From an uncultured Granulosicoccaceae bacterium (lineage in GTDB: Bacteria; Pseudomonadota; Gammaproteobacteria; Granulosicoccales; Granulosicoccaceae): a stretch of DNA of 64,000 nucleotides. The stretch spans positions 1 through 64,000 of the forward strand of contig CALLBO010000003.1 of NCBI GenBank assembly GCA_937998875.1, given 5' to 3'. Below the pieces are notes generated by a model. That model was not told where the DNA came from. It saw only the letters and a list, made by a program, of their open reading frames with translations, and made no database searches. Shown in pieces: positions 28,335 to 38,446 of this stretch; position 1 is the stretch's first letter; each line of letters opens with the position of its first letter. The position numbers and the translations under genes are program-made.

Positions 28335-29609
28335 ATGAAAAGATTACTCACAACGCTACTGTCTGCATCACTGTTTGCGGGTGTAGCAGCTACTACCACA
28401 GTACATGCGCAGGACGAAATCAATGTCGTCATGTTTGGCATGCCTTACACCAAAGGTCTTCAAGCCATTGCCGGTGATTTTGAAAAAGAAACTGGTATAA
28501 AGGCCAATATTGATGTGATCGGTCAGGACGTTTTTGAAAACCGTATAACCCTTTCGTTTACCGGCAATACCGGTGACATTGATGTAGTACATACACCGGT
28601 TATTCAGGTGCAGCGCTGGGTTGCAGCAGACTGGTTAAAGCCTATCACTGCAGAAGTTGATGCCATGGCTGTGAAGTCAGACATCATGGCGGGTCCGCTG
28701 GATGCCTATAAGATCAATGGTGAACAGTGGGCGGTACCTTATATGGCGGCGACCGGTCTGATGACTTATCGCAAAGATATTCTCGAAGCCGCGGGTGTTG
28801 AAGTACCACAAACTTGGGAAGAAATGCTTGCAGTTGCCGCGAAAGTTCACTCCGATGAGACTGCAGCAATTGCCATGCGTGCGGTACCGGGGCAGGGTTT
28901 TAACATGTTTATCTTCCCGATGGTGATGCGTGCCTATGGGGGTAAATTCTTTGAAGACTACACCGCAGGTGACCTGACACCGGCTATCAATTCACCGGAA
29001 ACACTGGAGGCGCTGAATGTCTATATGAAGCTGCTTAACGAGTACGGACCACAAGGCGCTGGCAATTTTAACTTTGCGGAAGTTCAGGCGGCAGCGCAAA
29101 ATGGTCAGATTACTTTTGCAGTCGAGGGTACTGGAATAGCGGCTTCATTAGTTGACCCTGATAAAAGTAAGTTTGCAGATAAGACCGGCATCACCTTGCC
29201 ACCTGGTGGACCGGCTGGACGATCTCCGGCTATTGCAGTACATGGGCTGGGTATTCCAGCATCAGCGAAGAATCCGGAGCTATCTGCAAAGTTTATTGAG
29301 TGGGCCGTAAGCGCCGAAACTATGACCAAGATTGCGCTGGCTCAGCCGTTTTCGAACTTTACTACCCAGTCAGTTGCACAGAACGAAGAGGTTATCGCCA
29401 AGTACTCAAAAGTGCATCCTGATTTTCTGGCGGTACAGGCTGAAGCACTTAATCTTGCGGTCGGTCATTACCGTCCGTTGCTGCCGGAATGGCCAGCGCT
29501 TGGACAGGCGATAGGTGAGAATATCAACGGTGCACTCAACGGTTTGATGTCGCCGGAAGAAGCACTGGAAGCCGCAGAGCAGGAGATGAGAGATATTCTC
29601 GGGCTCTAG
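28335..29609 (+). CDS. Sugar-type ABC transporter substrate-binding protein
   Basis: Signal peptide, strong GGAGGA RBS; 'INVVMFGMPYTKGLQAIAGDFEKETGIKANIDVIG' family-1 SBP features. Confidence 0.9.
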   Translation: MKRLLTTLLSASLFAGVAATTTVHAQDEINVVMFGMPYTKGLQAIAGDFEKETGIKANIDVIGQDVFENRITLSFTGNTGDIDVVHTPVIQVQRWVAADWLKPITAEVDAMAVKSDIMAGPLDAYKINGEQWAVPYMAATGLMTYRKDILEAAGVEVPQTWEEMLAVAAKVHSDETAAIAMRAVPGQGFNMFIFPMVMRAYGGKFFEDYTAGDLTPAINSPETLEALNVYMKLLNEYGPQGAGNFNFAEVQAAAQNGQITFAVEGTGIAASLVDPDKSKFADKTGITLPPGGPAGRSPAIAVHGLGIPASAKNPELSAKFIEWAVSAETMTKIALAQPFSNFTTQSVAQNEEVIAKYSKVHPDFLAVQAEALNLAVGHYRPLLPEWPALGQAIGENINGALNGLMSPEEALEAAEQEMRDILGL

Positions 29610-29631
29610 AGCAACGCAAGTAGTTACTTAC

Positions 29632-29665
29632 AAAGCGCCCGGTTGTGTAAGCTGCCGGGCGCTTT
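29632..29665 (+). terminator. Intra-operon stem-loop downstream of the SBP gene
   Basis: AAAGCGCCCGG / CCGGGCGCTTT perfect 11-bp stem. Confidence 0.65.
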
Positions 29666-29699
29666 CATTGGCATCTGTCCAATCGAAGCTTTCACATAA

Positions 29700-30590
29700 A
29701 TGACATCAAAACCACAACCTCGTGCAACCGCGGAGCTTGAGCGCGGTTATCGAAACATGCTGCTTCCAGCTGTTTTTGCAGTGGGGATATTCGCAATTGT
29801 ACCACTCGCTGGAATGCTGGCGCTTTCATTTAGTGACTATCACCTGATACGCGGTACCAATTGGGATTTCGGTTTCAAGAACTTTGTCCGTCTGGTATCA
29901 GACAAGCGTTTAATGGGGTCTGTCTATGCGATGTCTGTTCTGTCTTTCTTTGGGGTATTAACACAGGTTCTCATTGGTGCAGCCATCGCGGTTGGGTTGA
30001 GCAAGATTGTTGGTAAATGGCGACTGGGACGAGTGCTGTTTCTATTACCATATGCTGTACCTCATGTAGCAGTGGCGCTTATCTGGTTGTCTTTGTTTAC
30101 ACCAACCCTTTCACCAATAAATGCGTTTTTCGATTTATTCGGTATAACGGTGCCATCTTTTCTGACCACGCAAAATGGTGCCTTGTTTGCCATTGTTATG
30201 GCTGATACCTGGACCAATTTCCCGTTCGCTATGTTGATTATACTCGCGGCATTGCAGGGTATCTCTCCAGACCTTGATGAGGCTGCCGCGCTTGATGGAG
30301 CTACCCGCGTTCAATCCTTTTTTTATGTGACTTTGCCGCTGCTGATACCGGCCTTTTTGATGGTCACACTGTTTCGATTTATTGATTCGCTAAAGCACTT
30401 CCCGATGATCTTTGTTATGACCAAGGGTGGGCCAGGCAGATCAACGCAGGCAACTAATTATTACGCCTATATACAGACATTTCAGAATTCCAATGTCGCC
30501 TACGGTGCTGCCATCGCGGTGACACTATTTATTGTGGCAGCTATTATCAGTTTCTATGTGGCCAGGCTTAATCAGCGGATAACATCGTGA
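29700..30590 (+). CDS. Sugar ABC transporter permease (MalF-like)
   Basis: 'DEAAALDGATRVQSFFYVTLPLLIPA' EAA motif. Confidence 0.92.
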   Translation: MTSKPQPRATAELERGYRNMLLPAVFAVGIFAIVPLAGMLALSFSDYHLIRGTNWDFGFKNFVRLVSDKRLMGSVYAMSVLSFFGVLTQVLIGAAIAVGLSKIVGKWRLGRVLFLLPYAVPHVAVALIWLSLFTPTLSPINAFFDLFGITVPSFLTTQNGALFAIVMADTWTNFPFAMLIILAALQGISPDLDEAAALDGATRVQSFFYVTLPLLIPAFLMVTLFRFIDSLKHFPMIFVMTKGGPGRSTQATNYYAYIQTFQNSNVAYGAAIAVTLFIVAAIISFYVARLNQRITS

Positions 30591-31417
30591 TTGATAACAC
30601 GTCCTCATTTCGCGTTAAAAAGGCATTCGGTGTAACCATAATGCTGGTGCTGCTGTTCTTCGCTGCATTGCCCACTGTGTGGGTGCTGATCATGTCATTT
30701 CGCGAACAAGCGGAAATTTTTGAGCCGATCTGGGAGAGCCCGTTGGCAGTAACGCTTGATAACTACCGGGGCATTGCACGTTCGGATTTTCCAAAAGCAT
30801 TGTTGAACAGTTTTATCTGTGCAGGCAGTTCAACATTACTCGCGATGATAGTCGGAGTGCCAGCGGGTTTTGCACTGGCCAAGTCGCGCTTGTCTGGAAA
30901 GTTTTATGCGTCCTGGTTGTTGCTGTTGTTACGCATGGCACCTCCGGTAGGATTTGTGATACCGCTTTTTCTGCTCTACGTGAATGCTGGTTTGATTGAT
31001 ACGTACTTCGGCCTGATCGTCGCGTATATGACGCTGACACTGCCGTTGATTGTCTGGTCTATGTGGAATTCATTTGCGCAGGTACCAGATGAATTGATCG
31101 AGGCTGCCATCATGGACGGTGCAACTCTTGGCAAGGCTTTTCTGCAGGTTGCACTTCCCGCTGCACGACCCGGTGCAGTAGCCGCTGCCATATTGGGTTT
31201 TCTTATCGTCTGGAATGACTTCTTCTATGCGTTGATTATCACCCGATCATCCACCGTTACTGCTCCTGTGGCGGTAATGAATTTTATTTCCTACGACAGT
31301 GTTGACTGGGGTTCCATTGCTGTTGCAAGTATTGCACTCACCTTACCTATTTTGCCCCTGATGGTAATCGCGAATCGCTATATTGTTCAGTCACTATCGG
31401 GTGCGGTTAAAGGATAA
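30587..31417 (+). CDS. Carbohydrate ABC transporter permease (MalG-like)
   Basis: 'ELIEAAIMDGATLGKAFLQVALPAARPG' EAA motif; 4-nt overlap with upstream gene. Confidence 0.92.
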   Translation: MIDNTSSFRVKKAFGVTIMLVLLFFAALPTVWVLIMSFREQAEIFEPIWESPLAVTLDNYRGIARSDFPKALLNSFICAGSSTLLAMIVGVPAGFALAKSRLSGKFYASWLLLLLRMAPPVGFVIPLFLLYVNAGLIDTYFGLIVAYMTLTLPLIVWSMWNSFAQVPDELIEAAIMDGATLGKAFLQVALPAARPGAVAAAILGFLIVWNDFFYALIITRSSTVTAPVAVMNFISYDSVDWGSIAVASIALTLPILPLMVIANRYIVQSLSGAVKG

Positions 31418-31420
31418 AGA

Positions 31421-32914
31421 ATGTCAGATCGACCGAATATTGTTTTTATACTCACCGATCAGCAACGGTATGACACCATCGCAGCGATGGGGTTTGATCA
31501 TATGATCACTCCAAATCTTGATCGACTGGCGCGTCAGGGTACTGCTTTTGAAAACATGTATATCACAGCGCCTTCCTGTGCGCCGTCTCGTGCTTCGTTG
31601 TTCAGTGGGGTCTATCCACACACCAATGGTGTGTTCCGCAACGATGAGCCGTGGAATTACTGTTGGGTAAAAGACCTTGCAGAGGGTGGTTATCGCACCG
31701 TAAATGTTGGCAAGATGCATACTATGCCGGTAGAGGGTCCGTTCGGTTTTCATGAGCGGCACGTCGTGGAAAACAAGGATCGTGATCATCCCAATCTGCC
31801 GTTCTATCTCGATAACTGGGATAAAGCCTATTTTTTACGCGGTCTACGTAAGCCATCACGGGTATCGCAACGTGAGCGTGATGATTACGATGAACTGCTT
31901 GGTGCATGGGTGTGGGAGCACGATGAGATTATGCACCCCGATGTTTTTGTTGGTCAGATGGCGTGTTGGTGGATAGACCGTTATCCGGGGGAAGATCCTT
32001 TCTTTCTGCAAGTCGGCTTACCGGGACCACACCCGCCTTACGATCCAACAGAACAATACCTTGAGATGTATACAGGCCGTGAGATGCCGGCGCCTATACC
32101 ACCGGACCCTGAATCTCAGCCTGAAGCCATGCAGGAGTTGCGTAAGTTTCATTTGGGTGAAGATGCTGATGGCGTTGTGCATCTTGCAGACCCAACACCT
32201 GAACAGTCACAACGGCAGAGAGCGCATTACTACGCCAACGTCACCATGATCGATAAACAGGTTGGCGATATTCTGGACACGCTTGAAAAGCGTGGCGCTC
32301 TTGATAACACCATCATCATCTTCACTTCGGACCATGGTGATTGCCTTGGTGATCACGGTCATTCACAAAAGTGGAATATGTATGAACCCACTGTTCATGT
32401 ACCAGCGTTGATTTCGTGGCCCGGTCATATACCTGAAGGGCAGCGGGTGAGTGATCTGGTGGCGTTGTTTGATCTGGGGCCGACAATACTTGAATACGCC
32501 GGTATTGAACCACCAGAGTGGATGGAGGCAACCTCGCTGCAACCGTATTTAGGTGGTAAACAGCAGGCAGAGCGGCAACGGGTTTATGCAGAGCACTCTA
32601 ACGATGCGCTACTTACCGGTACGCGCTTTATGACTATGATTCGTGATGGTGCAATAAAACTGGTGCATTTTGTCGATTCTGAAAATGGTCAGTTGTTTGA
32701 TCTCGATAATGATCCGGATGAGCAGGTTAACTTATGGCACGATCCGGCATATGCTGAAAAACGTGCTTACCTGATCAATGAAATTCTTAACTGGCGACTG
32801 GAGAGTAGTCTGCACACGCAGGGATTTATAGAAGCCTGTATACGGGGTGAGCAGGCGATGATGTCACCGCCGTGTACACCCGCACGAGGCCAGCATCGTG
32901 AAGGAAGCAGATAG
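31421..32914 (+). CDS. Sulfatase (Cys-type, no signal peptide)
   Basis: '[13 protein letters not shown]', '[11 protein letters not shown]', 'GKMH', '[11 protein letters not shown]', '[13 protein letters not shown]'. Confidence 0.93.
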   Translation: MSDRPNIVFILTDQQRYDTIAAMGFDHMITPNLDRLARQGTAFENMYITAPSCAPSRASLFSGVYPHTNGVFRNDEPWNYCWVKDLAEGGYRTVNVGKMHTMPVEGPFGFHERHVVENKDRDHPNLPFYLDNWDKAYFLRGLRKPSRVSQRERDDYDELLGAWVWEHDEIMHPDVFVGQMACWWIDRYPGEDPFFLQVGLPGPHPPYDPTEQYLEMYTGREMPAPIPPDPESQPEAMQELRKFHLGEDADGVVHLADPTPEQSQRQRAHYYANVTMIDKQVGDILDTLEKRGALDNTIIIFTSDHGDCLGDHGHSQKWNMYEPTVHVPALISWPGHIPEGQRVSDLVALFDLGPTILEYAGIEPPEWMEATSLQPYLGGKQQAERQRVYAEHSNDALLTGTRFMTMIRDGAIKLVHFVDSENGQLFDLDNDPDEQVNLWHDPAYAEKRAYLINEILNWRLESSLHTQGFIEACIRGEQAMMSPPCTPARGQHREGSR

Positions 32915-32916
32915 CA

Positions 32917-33921
32917 ATGGCGAGGATTGAGCTTAAAAATGTTGAGAAGGCATTCGGTAAAGTAGAAGTCATCAAGCCGTTGAATCTTGAGATAGAAGAC
33001 GGTGAATTTGTGGTTTTTGTCGGCCCGTCAGGATGTGGAAAATCCACACTTCTCAGGCTCATTGCCGGGCTGGAAGATACCACTGCCGGTACCATTGAGA
33101 TAGATGGCAGAGATTCAACCAGCATGCCACCGGGTAAGCGTGGTCTAGCTATGGTGTTTCAAAGCTATGCGCTGTACCCGCATATGACTGTGCGAAAAAA
33201 CATCGCCTTCCCTATGCGAATGGCGAAGATACCCCGCGCCGAGCAAAAACAACGAATAGAATCCGCAGCGCAAGTACTCAACTTAACCGATTATCTGGAT
33301 AGAAGACCCGGTCAACTTTCCGGTGGGCAGCGCCAACGCGTTGCCATTGGTCGTGCGATTGTACGTGAGCCCTCAGCTTTCCTGTTTGATGAACCGCTTT
33401 CAAATCTTGATGCTGCATTGCGGGTCGGGATGCGCATGGAGATCACTGAACTACACAAACGGCTTGAAACAACGATGGTCTATGTTACGCATGATCAGGT
33501 TGAAGCGATGACCATGGCAGACAAAATTGTCGTTCTTCATGATGGTGTTATAGAGCAGGTGGGCAGTCCGCTGGAGCTTTACAACAGGCCGGTGAATTTG
33601 TTTGTGGCCGGGTTTATTGGTTCACCGAAAATGAATATTATCGATGGTGGGCAAGCACCGGGAATTGATGCGTACAAAATCGGCATCAGGCCCGAGCATA
33701 TTAATATCTCAACCGAGAGCGGATTATGGGAGGCAACGGTTGGTGTCGCAGAGCATCTTGGAAGCGATACTTTCTTTCATGCCAGAGTTGATGGGATGTC
33801 TGATCCGATAACAGTCCGAACGGACGGTAGTATGCAGGTTAACCGCGGTAGTACTATTTATCTGTCACCGGACGAACAGAAAATCCATCGCTTTGACGCT
33901 CAGGGTATACGCATTGATTGA
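32917..33921 (+). CDS. Sugar ABC transporter ATP-binding protein (UgpC/MsmK-type)
   Basis: [41 protein letters not shown]-terminal regulatory domain. Confidence 0.95.
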   Translation: MARIELKNVEKAFGKVEVIKPLNLEIEDGEFVVFVGPSGCGKSTLLRLIAGLEDTTAGTIEIDGRDSTSMPPGKRGLAMVFQSYALYPHMTVRKNIAFPMRMAKIPRAEQKQRIESAAQVLNLTDYLDRRPGQLSGGQRQRVAIGRAIVREPSAFLFDEPLSNLDAALRVGMRMEITELHKRLETTMVYVTHDQVEAMTMADKIVVLHDGVIEQVGSPLELYNRPVNLFVAGFIGSPKMNIIDGGQAPGIDAYKIGIRPEHINISTESGLWEATVGVAEHLGSDTFFHARVDGMSDPITVRTDGSMQVNRGSTIYLSPDEQKIHRFDAQGIRID

Positions 33922-33959
33922 CTGTCACCATGCCGCAGATTCAAGAGGTATGAGTACTG

Positions 33960-34586
33960 TTGGACTTTGAAATTGTTGTCGAGGAAGTGCAGCCAGAGGT
34001 GCTTCGATACCAGCTCTATGCGTTGGATCAACCTGTTACTTTCGGGCAATTTATCAACGCCCTTGCTAGTGACAAGGCAAGTGATGCGGAGTTTCGGCAG
34101 CAATTCAATTCACTACTCGCTGAAGCGCCGTTTGAAGCGTATCGCATTGAGACGCCTGCATTATCGTTACTGTCTCTTGATGATTCATTCGAGTTCGTAT
34201 TGATTAACGCGCCGGCGTTGTTGCATCGTACAACAGATGCGATAACGTTCGCACAGTATTTTGAACAATCCGAAGCCGATGTAGTCGTGTTTAAGAGTCT
34301 CGGTGGCGATGCAATTCTGATAGCGCCAGTATCGTTAGGAAGTTATGAATATTGTAATCATCTTGCAGTCTTTGTTCGCAGTGCTCCTGAGTCTCAGGTT
34401 CAGTCGCTTTGGCAAATGGTGGGGCAGGTGCTGATGCGGGACGTCTGCACTGAACCGCGTTGGTTTAGCACTGAAGGCAGTGGTGTGGCGTGGTTGCATG
34501 TTCGCATTGACTCTCGACCAAAGTACTACGGTTATAAAAAATATGCAGTTGTGCGTGGTGGGTGTAATCCAGAGGCCCTGAGATGA
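33960..34586 (+). CDS. Uncharacterised protein (resembles DUF6940 as recalled; unverified)
   Basis: 'CNHLAVFVRSAP...VAWLHVRIDSRPKYYGYKKYA'; stop overlaps the ATG of the FGE gene. Confidence 0.6.
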   Translation: MDFEIVVEEVQPEVLRYQLYALDQPVTFGQFINALASDKASDAEFRQQFNSLLAEAPFEAYRIETPALSLLSLDDSFEFVLINAPALLHRTTDAITFAQYFEQSEADVVVFKSLGGDAILIAPVSLGSYEYCNHLAVFVRSAPESQVQSLWQMVGQVLMRDVCTEPRWFSTEGSGVAWLHVRIDSRPKYYGYKKYAVVRGGCNPEALR

Positions 34587-35512
34587 CCTGCTGTCCGCCG
34601 TCGTCATCGCCATCGGAAGAGTCTTTCACGCCAACGGTTTTCACACCGTCGGAGGCTGCAGTTCGGCCTGCGTCTGTCATGATTCCTGGTGGCACCGGGT
34701 TTATTGGTACAGACAAACCTTACATTCGGTTTGATGGGGAAGGTCCGTTAAGGAAAGGTCAGGTGGGCGCGTTCACTATGTCTCAAGGTTCTATAAGTAA
34801 TGCGGATTTTGCAGCGTTTGTGGCGGATACCGGTTATATAACAGAGGCGGAGCACTATGGCTGGTCATTCGTGTTCTGGAATCAGGTACCGGATTACGTC
34901 GGTGATACCCAAGCGGTACCTGGAGCTACGTGGTGGCGTCGGGTAGATGGAGCATCATGGCGATACATTACCGGGCCTCGCTGTGCATTGATTAATGATC
35001 TGCAGGATCATCCAGTGGTTCATATTTCGTGGAATGATGCTATGGCTTATTGCTCTTGGGCGGGGGGGCGGTTACCGACGGAACTTGAGTGGGAGCATGC
35101 AGCTCGCGGTGGTCTAACGGACGCACGCTTTCCGTGGGGTGACGCAGAGCCGGACGACGAAAAGAACATTTTTTGTAATATCTGGCAAGGACGTTTTCCT
35201 CAGAACAACACCTTGAAAGATGGTTACCAGGCCACCGCCCCGGCTTTGTCATTCGAGCCGAATGGATATGGCTTGTACAATATGGTTGGTAATGTGTGGG
35301 ACTGGACTGCAGAGACACATCGGGTTCCGGGTCGTCGTAGTGCATCGGGTTCTGATCATTTGCAGGCAGCCAGCCCTAACAAGGTTGCTAAGGGTGGATC
35401 GTTCCTGTGCCACAAAAGCTATTGCTACCGATACCGTATTGCAGCGCGAATCGGCAATGCACCGGACAGCACAACCACTCATATGGGCTTCAGGGTGGTG
35501 TGGGATCGCTAG
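34583..35512 (+). CDS. Formylglycine-generating enzyme family protein (sulfatase maturation)
   Basis: 'GGSFLCHKSYCYRYRIAARIGNAPDSTTTHMGFRVV' retains the catalytic Cys pair; 'SNADFAAFVADTGYITEAEHYGWSFVF'. No signal peptide. Confidence 0.93.
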   Translation: MTCCPPSSSPSEESFTPTVFTPSEAAVRPASVMIPGGTGFIGTDKPYIRFDGEGPLRKGQVGAFTMSQGSISNADFAAFVADTGYITEAEHYGWSFVFWNQVPDYVGDTQAVPGATWWRRVDGASWRYITGPRCALINDLQDHPVVHISWNDAMAYCSWAGGRLPTELEWEHAARGGLTDARFPWGDAEPDDEKNIFCNIWQGRFPQNNTLKDGYQATAPALSFEPNGYGLYNMVGNVWDWTAETHRVPGRRSASGSDHLQAASPNKVAKGGSFLCHKSYCYRYRIAARIGNAPDSTTTHMGFRVVWDR

Positions 35513-35583
35513 TCTCTTATTGAATCGAGAGCCTATTTGAATCGTCGACTGTTCTGTAGAGGTCTGTTGTATTGATTGACCCG

Positions 35584-36546
35584 TCAGGAATTCGAAACCA
35601 TAAGAGCATCTACCTTGTCTCTTGTGGGCATTGCGGGAGAAGTACCAGCCTTTGTTACTGATAATCCCGCGACTGCACATGCAAAATGGGCGGCTTCCAC
35701 CGGGCTTTGATTCTGTGCAAGTGCCGCCGCAAAACCACCGTTAAAAGCATCACCCGCTCCGGTGGTTTCAACCACGGGGCCTGCATTAACTGCAGGTATA
35801 TGAACTGACTGATCTTTACTGTGTAACAGCGCACCCTGCTCACCGAGGGTAATCAAGGCTGTTCCGACTCCCTTTTGCAGCAGTACGTCACCTGCTGCTT
35901 TCGCATCTGAAATTGACGATACTTTAACACCTGTATAAACCTCAACTTCTGTTTCATTGGGTGTTACATAGTCGCATAGCTGGAATACAGCATCGTCTAA
36001 TGGTTCTGCAGGTGCGGTATTCAATATGGTAGTAACACCGGCGCTACGAGCAATACTGAGTGCATGCTCGGCGGCTGCTATTGGTTGTTCCAACTGGGTT
36101 ATAAAAACATCTGATTTTTCAATGGTCGATTTTATTTTATCAATGTATGCCGTATCTATAGTCATTGCAGCACCAGGGCAAACAATAATGGCGTTGTCTC
36201 CGGTTTTGTCATCAATAAATATGTAGGCGGAACCGGTGTAGCTGTTTTCGATTTGTTCTACGTGTGCTGTAATGTTCTCGTGGGAGTATAGGTCCAGGGC
36301 TAATTGGGCGAAAGCATCTTTACCGAGTTTGCTAATAAAGGACACATTCGCATTGCATCGCGCTGCAGCAACTGCTTGATTGGAGCCTTTGCCACCCGGA
36401 CCCAGCGCAAAGCTTTCGCCTAGAATGGTTTCACCCATGTGCGGCTGCCGGGTTGCTCTGTAGGCAGCGTCAGCAACGAATACACCAAGGATAGATACTG
36501 ACCCGGTACGAACAACATCAGGCCCATTGCGAACAATATCAGGCAT
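35584..36546 (-). CDS. Ribokinase-like PfkB carbohydrate kinase
   Basis: 'GPGGKGSNQAVAAARC', 'TTGAGDAFNGGFAAAL'. Confidence 0.9.
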   Translation of the reverse strand: MPDIVRNGPDVVRTGSVSILGVFVADAAYRATRQPHMGETILGESFALGPGGKGSNQAVAAARCNANVSFISKLGKDAFAQLALDLYSHENITAHVEQIENSYTGSAYIFIDDKTGDNAIIVCPGAAMTIDTAYIDKIKSTIEKSDVFITQLEQPIAAAEHALSIARSAGVTTILNTAPAEPLDDAVFQLCDYVTPNETEVEVYTGVKVSSISDAKAAGDVLLQKGVGTALITLGEQGALLHSKDQSVHIPAVNAGPVVETTGAGDAFNGGFAAALAQNQSPVEAAHFACAVAGLSVTKAGTSPAMPTRDKVDALMVSNS

Positions 36547-36988
36547 CAGGAGGGATAACTCCTTTGGTTAAAATGAAGCACCCGTAAAAACGACGTTCAC
36601 CGGTGGTAACTACTGCGTAGGCTTTTTTTGCTCTGTCGTAAAATGCGAATCTTTCCACTGGAACCAATGGCCAGGGCTTGCCCTCTGCGTTATTAATAAC
36701 GCTTTGAACTTCTGATTGCACTTCGGTTATTTCATCAGGTGCGCCAACAACTTCCATGCGCTGGGCTGCATCATCAATAAATGTGTCCAGCGGCATCACC
36801 GAAAGCACGGCTTCCACAGCACGTGGTGCTGGAGCCTCAATGCGTAGTAACTTGCCGATTGCAGTTTGACGTGCGACTGAATCTGCCGGAAAATTAGTAT
36901 CGCTAATCACCAGGTAGTCTCCGTGCCCCATAGCACGCAGCGCGTAAAGTACATCGGCGTTAAGTAAAGGATCGAGGTTTTTTAGCAT
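36539..36988 (-). CDS. RbsD/FucU family sugar mutarotase (FucU-like)
   Basis: 'MLKNLDPLLNADVLYALRAMGHGDYLVISDTNFPADS...FYDRAKKAYAVVTTGERRFYGCFILTKG'. Start moved to 36988. Confidence 0.87.
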   Translation of the reverse strand: MLKNLDPLLNADVLYALRAMGHGDYLVISDTNFPADSVARQTAIGKLLRIEAPAPRAVEAVLSVMPLDTFIDDAAQRMEVVGAPDEITEVQSEVQSVINNAEGKPWPLVPVERFAFYDRAKKAYAVVTTGERRFYGCFILTKGVIPPDA

Positions 36989-37125
36989 GTTTTTCCCTTG
37001 AGCTGCCTTAAGTTGCTGGCGATGTTGCACCATATCAACAAAAAATCGCCGGAGCGTCAATAACTTCTGCGACACTGGTCAAGTGTGTATAACGGATCTC
37101 AACTCGCTGAAACGGTAACAGACTC

Positions 37126-37917
37126 ATGAGTGTTCAAGACCCTGACAATAAAACCCGCATCCATCAGATTATCAGTTTGCTGGATTTGACCAACTTGAAT
37201 GACGATTGTGATCAATCAGCAATTGAAGCACTGTGTGCTCAGGCAACAACCCCGGTGGGTGACGTTGCAGCAGTATGTGTCTGGCCAAAATTTGTATCTG
37301 ACGCACGAACCTGTTTGGGTAAGAGTTCTACGGTTCAAATTGCAACTGTAGTTAACTTTCCACTGGGCAATGACGCGCCTCAGGTTGTGCACACGGCGAT
37401 CGATAAAGCGCTTTCAGATGGTGCCACAGAGATTGACTACGTCCAGCCATATACCTCGTTGATCAACGGAAATACAGATCAGGTACGTGATGCTATCCGA
37501 TCTGTGCGTAAACTCATACCGGAGTCTGAAAAATTTAAAGTCATTCTCGAAACAGGTGAGCTTGGCTCGCAATCTCAAATTCAAAGTGCTTCAGAAATCG
37601 CAATCGGGGAGGGGGCAGATTTTATTAAAACCTCTACCGGAAAAGTTCCGGTTAATGCCACACTCGAAGCTGCAGCGGTAATGATGGAGGTCATAGCGAA
37701 GACAGATCGAAATATAGGATTTAAAGCGGCAGGTGGAATTAGAAAAGTTGATGAGGCAATTAACTATCTGAACCTTGCAGACGAATGTATGGGAGCGGGC
37801 TGGGCTGATGCGGCTCACTTTCGTTTTGGTGCGTCAAGCTTATTGCAGGATGCGCTAATGAAACTAGACCTGGCTGTTCCCTCAGGTGCGAGTCCGAATA
37901 AAAGTGGTGAGTATTAA
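37126..37917 (+). CDS. deoC: Deoxyribose-phosphate aldolase
   Basis: 'LLDLTNLNDDC', 'VVNFPLGN', 'EIDYVQPYTSLINGN', 'FIKTSTGKVPVNATLEA', 'GFKAAGGIR'. Confidence 0.9.
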   Translation: MSVQDPDNKTRIHQIISLLDLTNLNDDCDQSAIEALCAQATTPVGDVAAVCVWPKFVSDARTCLGKSSTVQIATVVNFPLGNDAPQVVHTAIDKALSDGATEIDYVQPYTSLINGNTDQVRDAIRSVRKLIPESEKFKVILETGELGSQSQIQSASEIAIGEGADFIKTSTGKVPVNATLEAAAVMMEVIAKTDRNIGFKAAGGIRKVDEAINYLNLADECMGAGWADAAHFRFGASSLLQDALMKLDLAVPSGASPNKSGEY

Positions 37918-38021
37918 AGTGCCCTAGTGTAGTCAACTAATAAAGTTGGTAACAAACTTCGGTCATATCCCGTTACTTTGCACAAAGCAAAAGCCGCAGT
38001 TTAAATAGTTGGCTGCCGGAG

Positions 38022-38168
38022 CGCCAGTTGCTCGTATATCAGCTTGGTACAGACAACACCGTAGGGGGATATGCTTGCGCATCCAACATGCGCAGCACGT
38101 CAAATACGTAACTTACCGGTAAATCATGCGATCTTATTTACTGTAAATGTTGTATTGTTCGTAGCGGT
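38022..38168 (+). repeat. About 147-bp direct repeat, copy 1 (MITE-like)
   Basis: GCCAGTTGCTCG...CCGTAGGGGGATATGCTTGCGCATCCAACATGCGCAGCACGTCAAATACG...GTTCGTAGCGG parallels 38249-38394. Confidence 0.8.
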
Positions 38169-38174
38169 GGTCTG

Positions 38175-38202
38175 GTGGATGCGCAAGCTTATCCCCCCTA
38201 CG
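38175..38202 (-). repeat. 28-bp inverted copy of the repeat terminal module
   Basis: GTGGATGCGCAAGCTTATCCCCCCTACG is the exact reverse complement of 38285-38312. Confidence 0.9.
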
Positions 38203-38248
38203 AAATATGGTGTCATCAATTTCGTTCATAGCGGTTTTGCGCCTGTAG

Positions 38249-38394
38249 TGCCGGTTGCTCGTTTATCTGTTGGTTAAGACATAACGTAGGGGGGATAAGC
38301 TTGCGCATCCACCATGTGCAGAACGTCAAATAGTTACTTACAGGTCAAACATGCGATCTTATTCACTGTTATGGTTGTAGTGTTCGTAGCGGAA
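38249..38394 (+). repeat. About 146-bp direct repeat, copy 2 (MITE-like)
   Basis: GCCGGTTGCTCG...CGTAGGGGGGATAAGCTTGCGCATCCACCATGTGCAGAACGTCAAATAG...GTTCGTAGCGG. Confidence 0.8.
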
Positions 38395-38446
38395 AGGTAG
38401 ATGACAGATTGTATTGTTGATCATAAAAACGGACTTTATATTAGCT

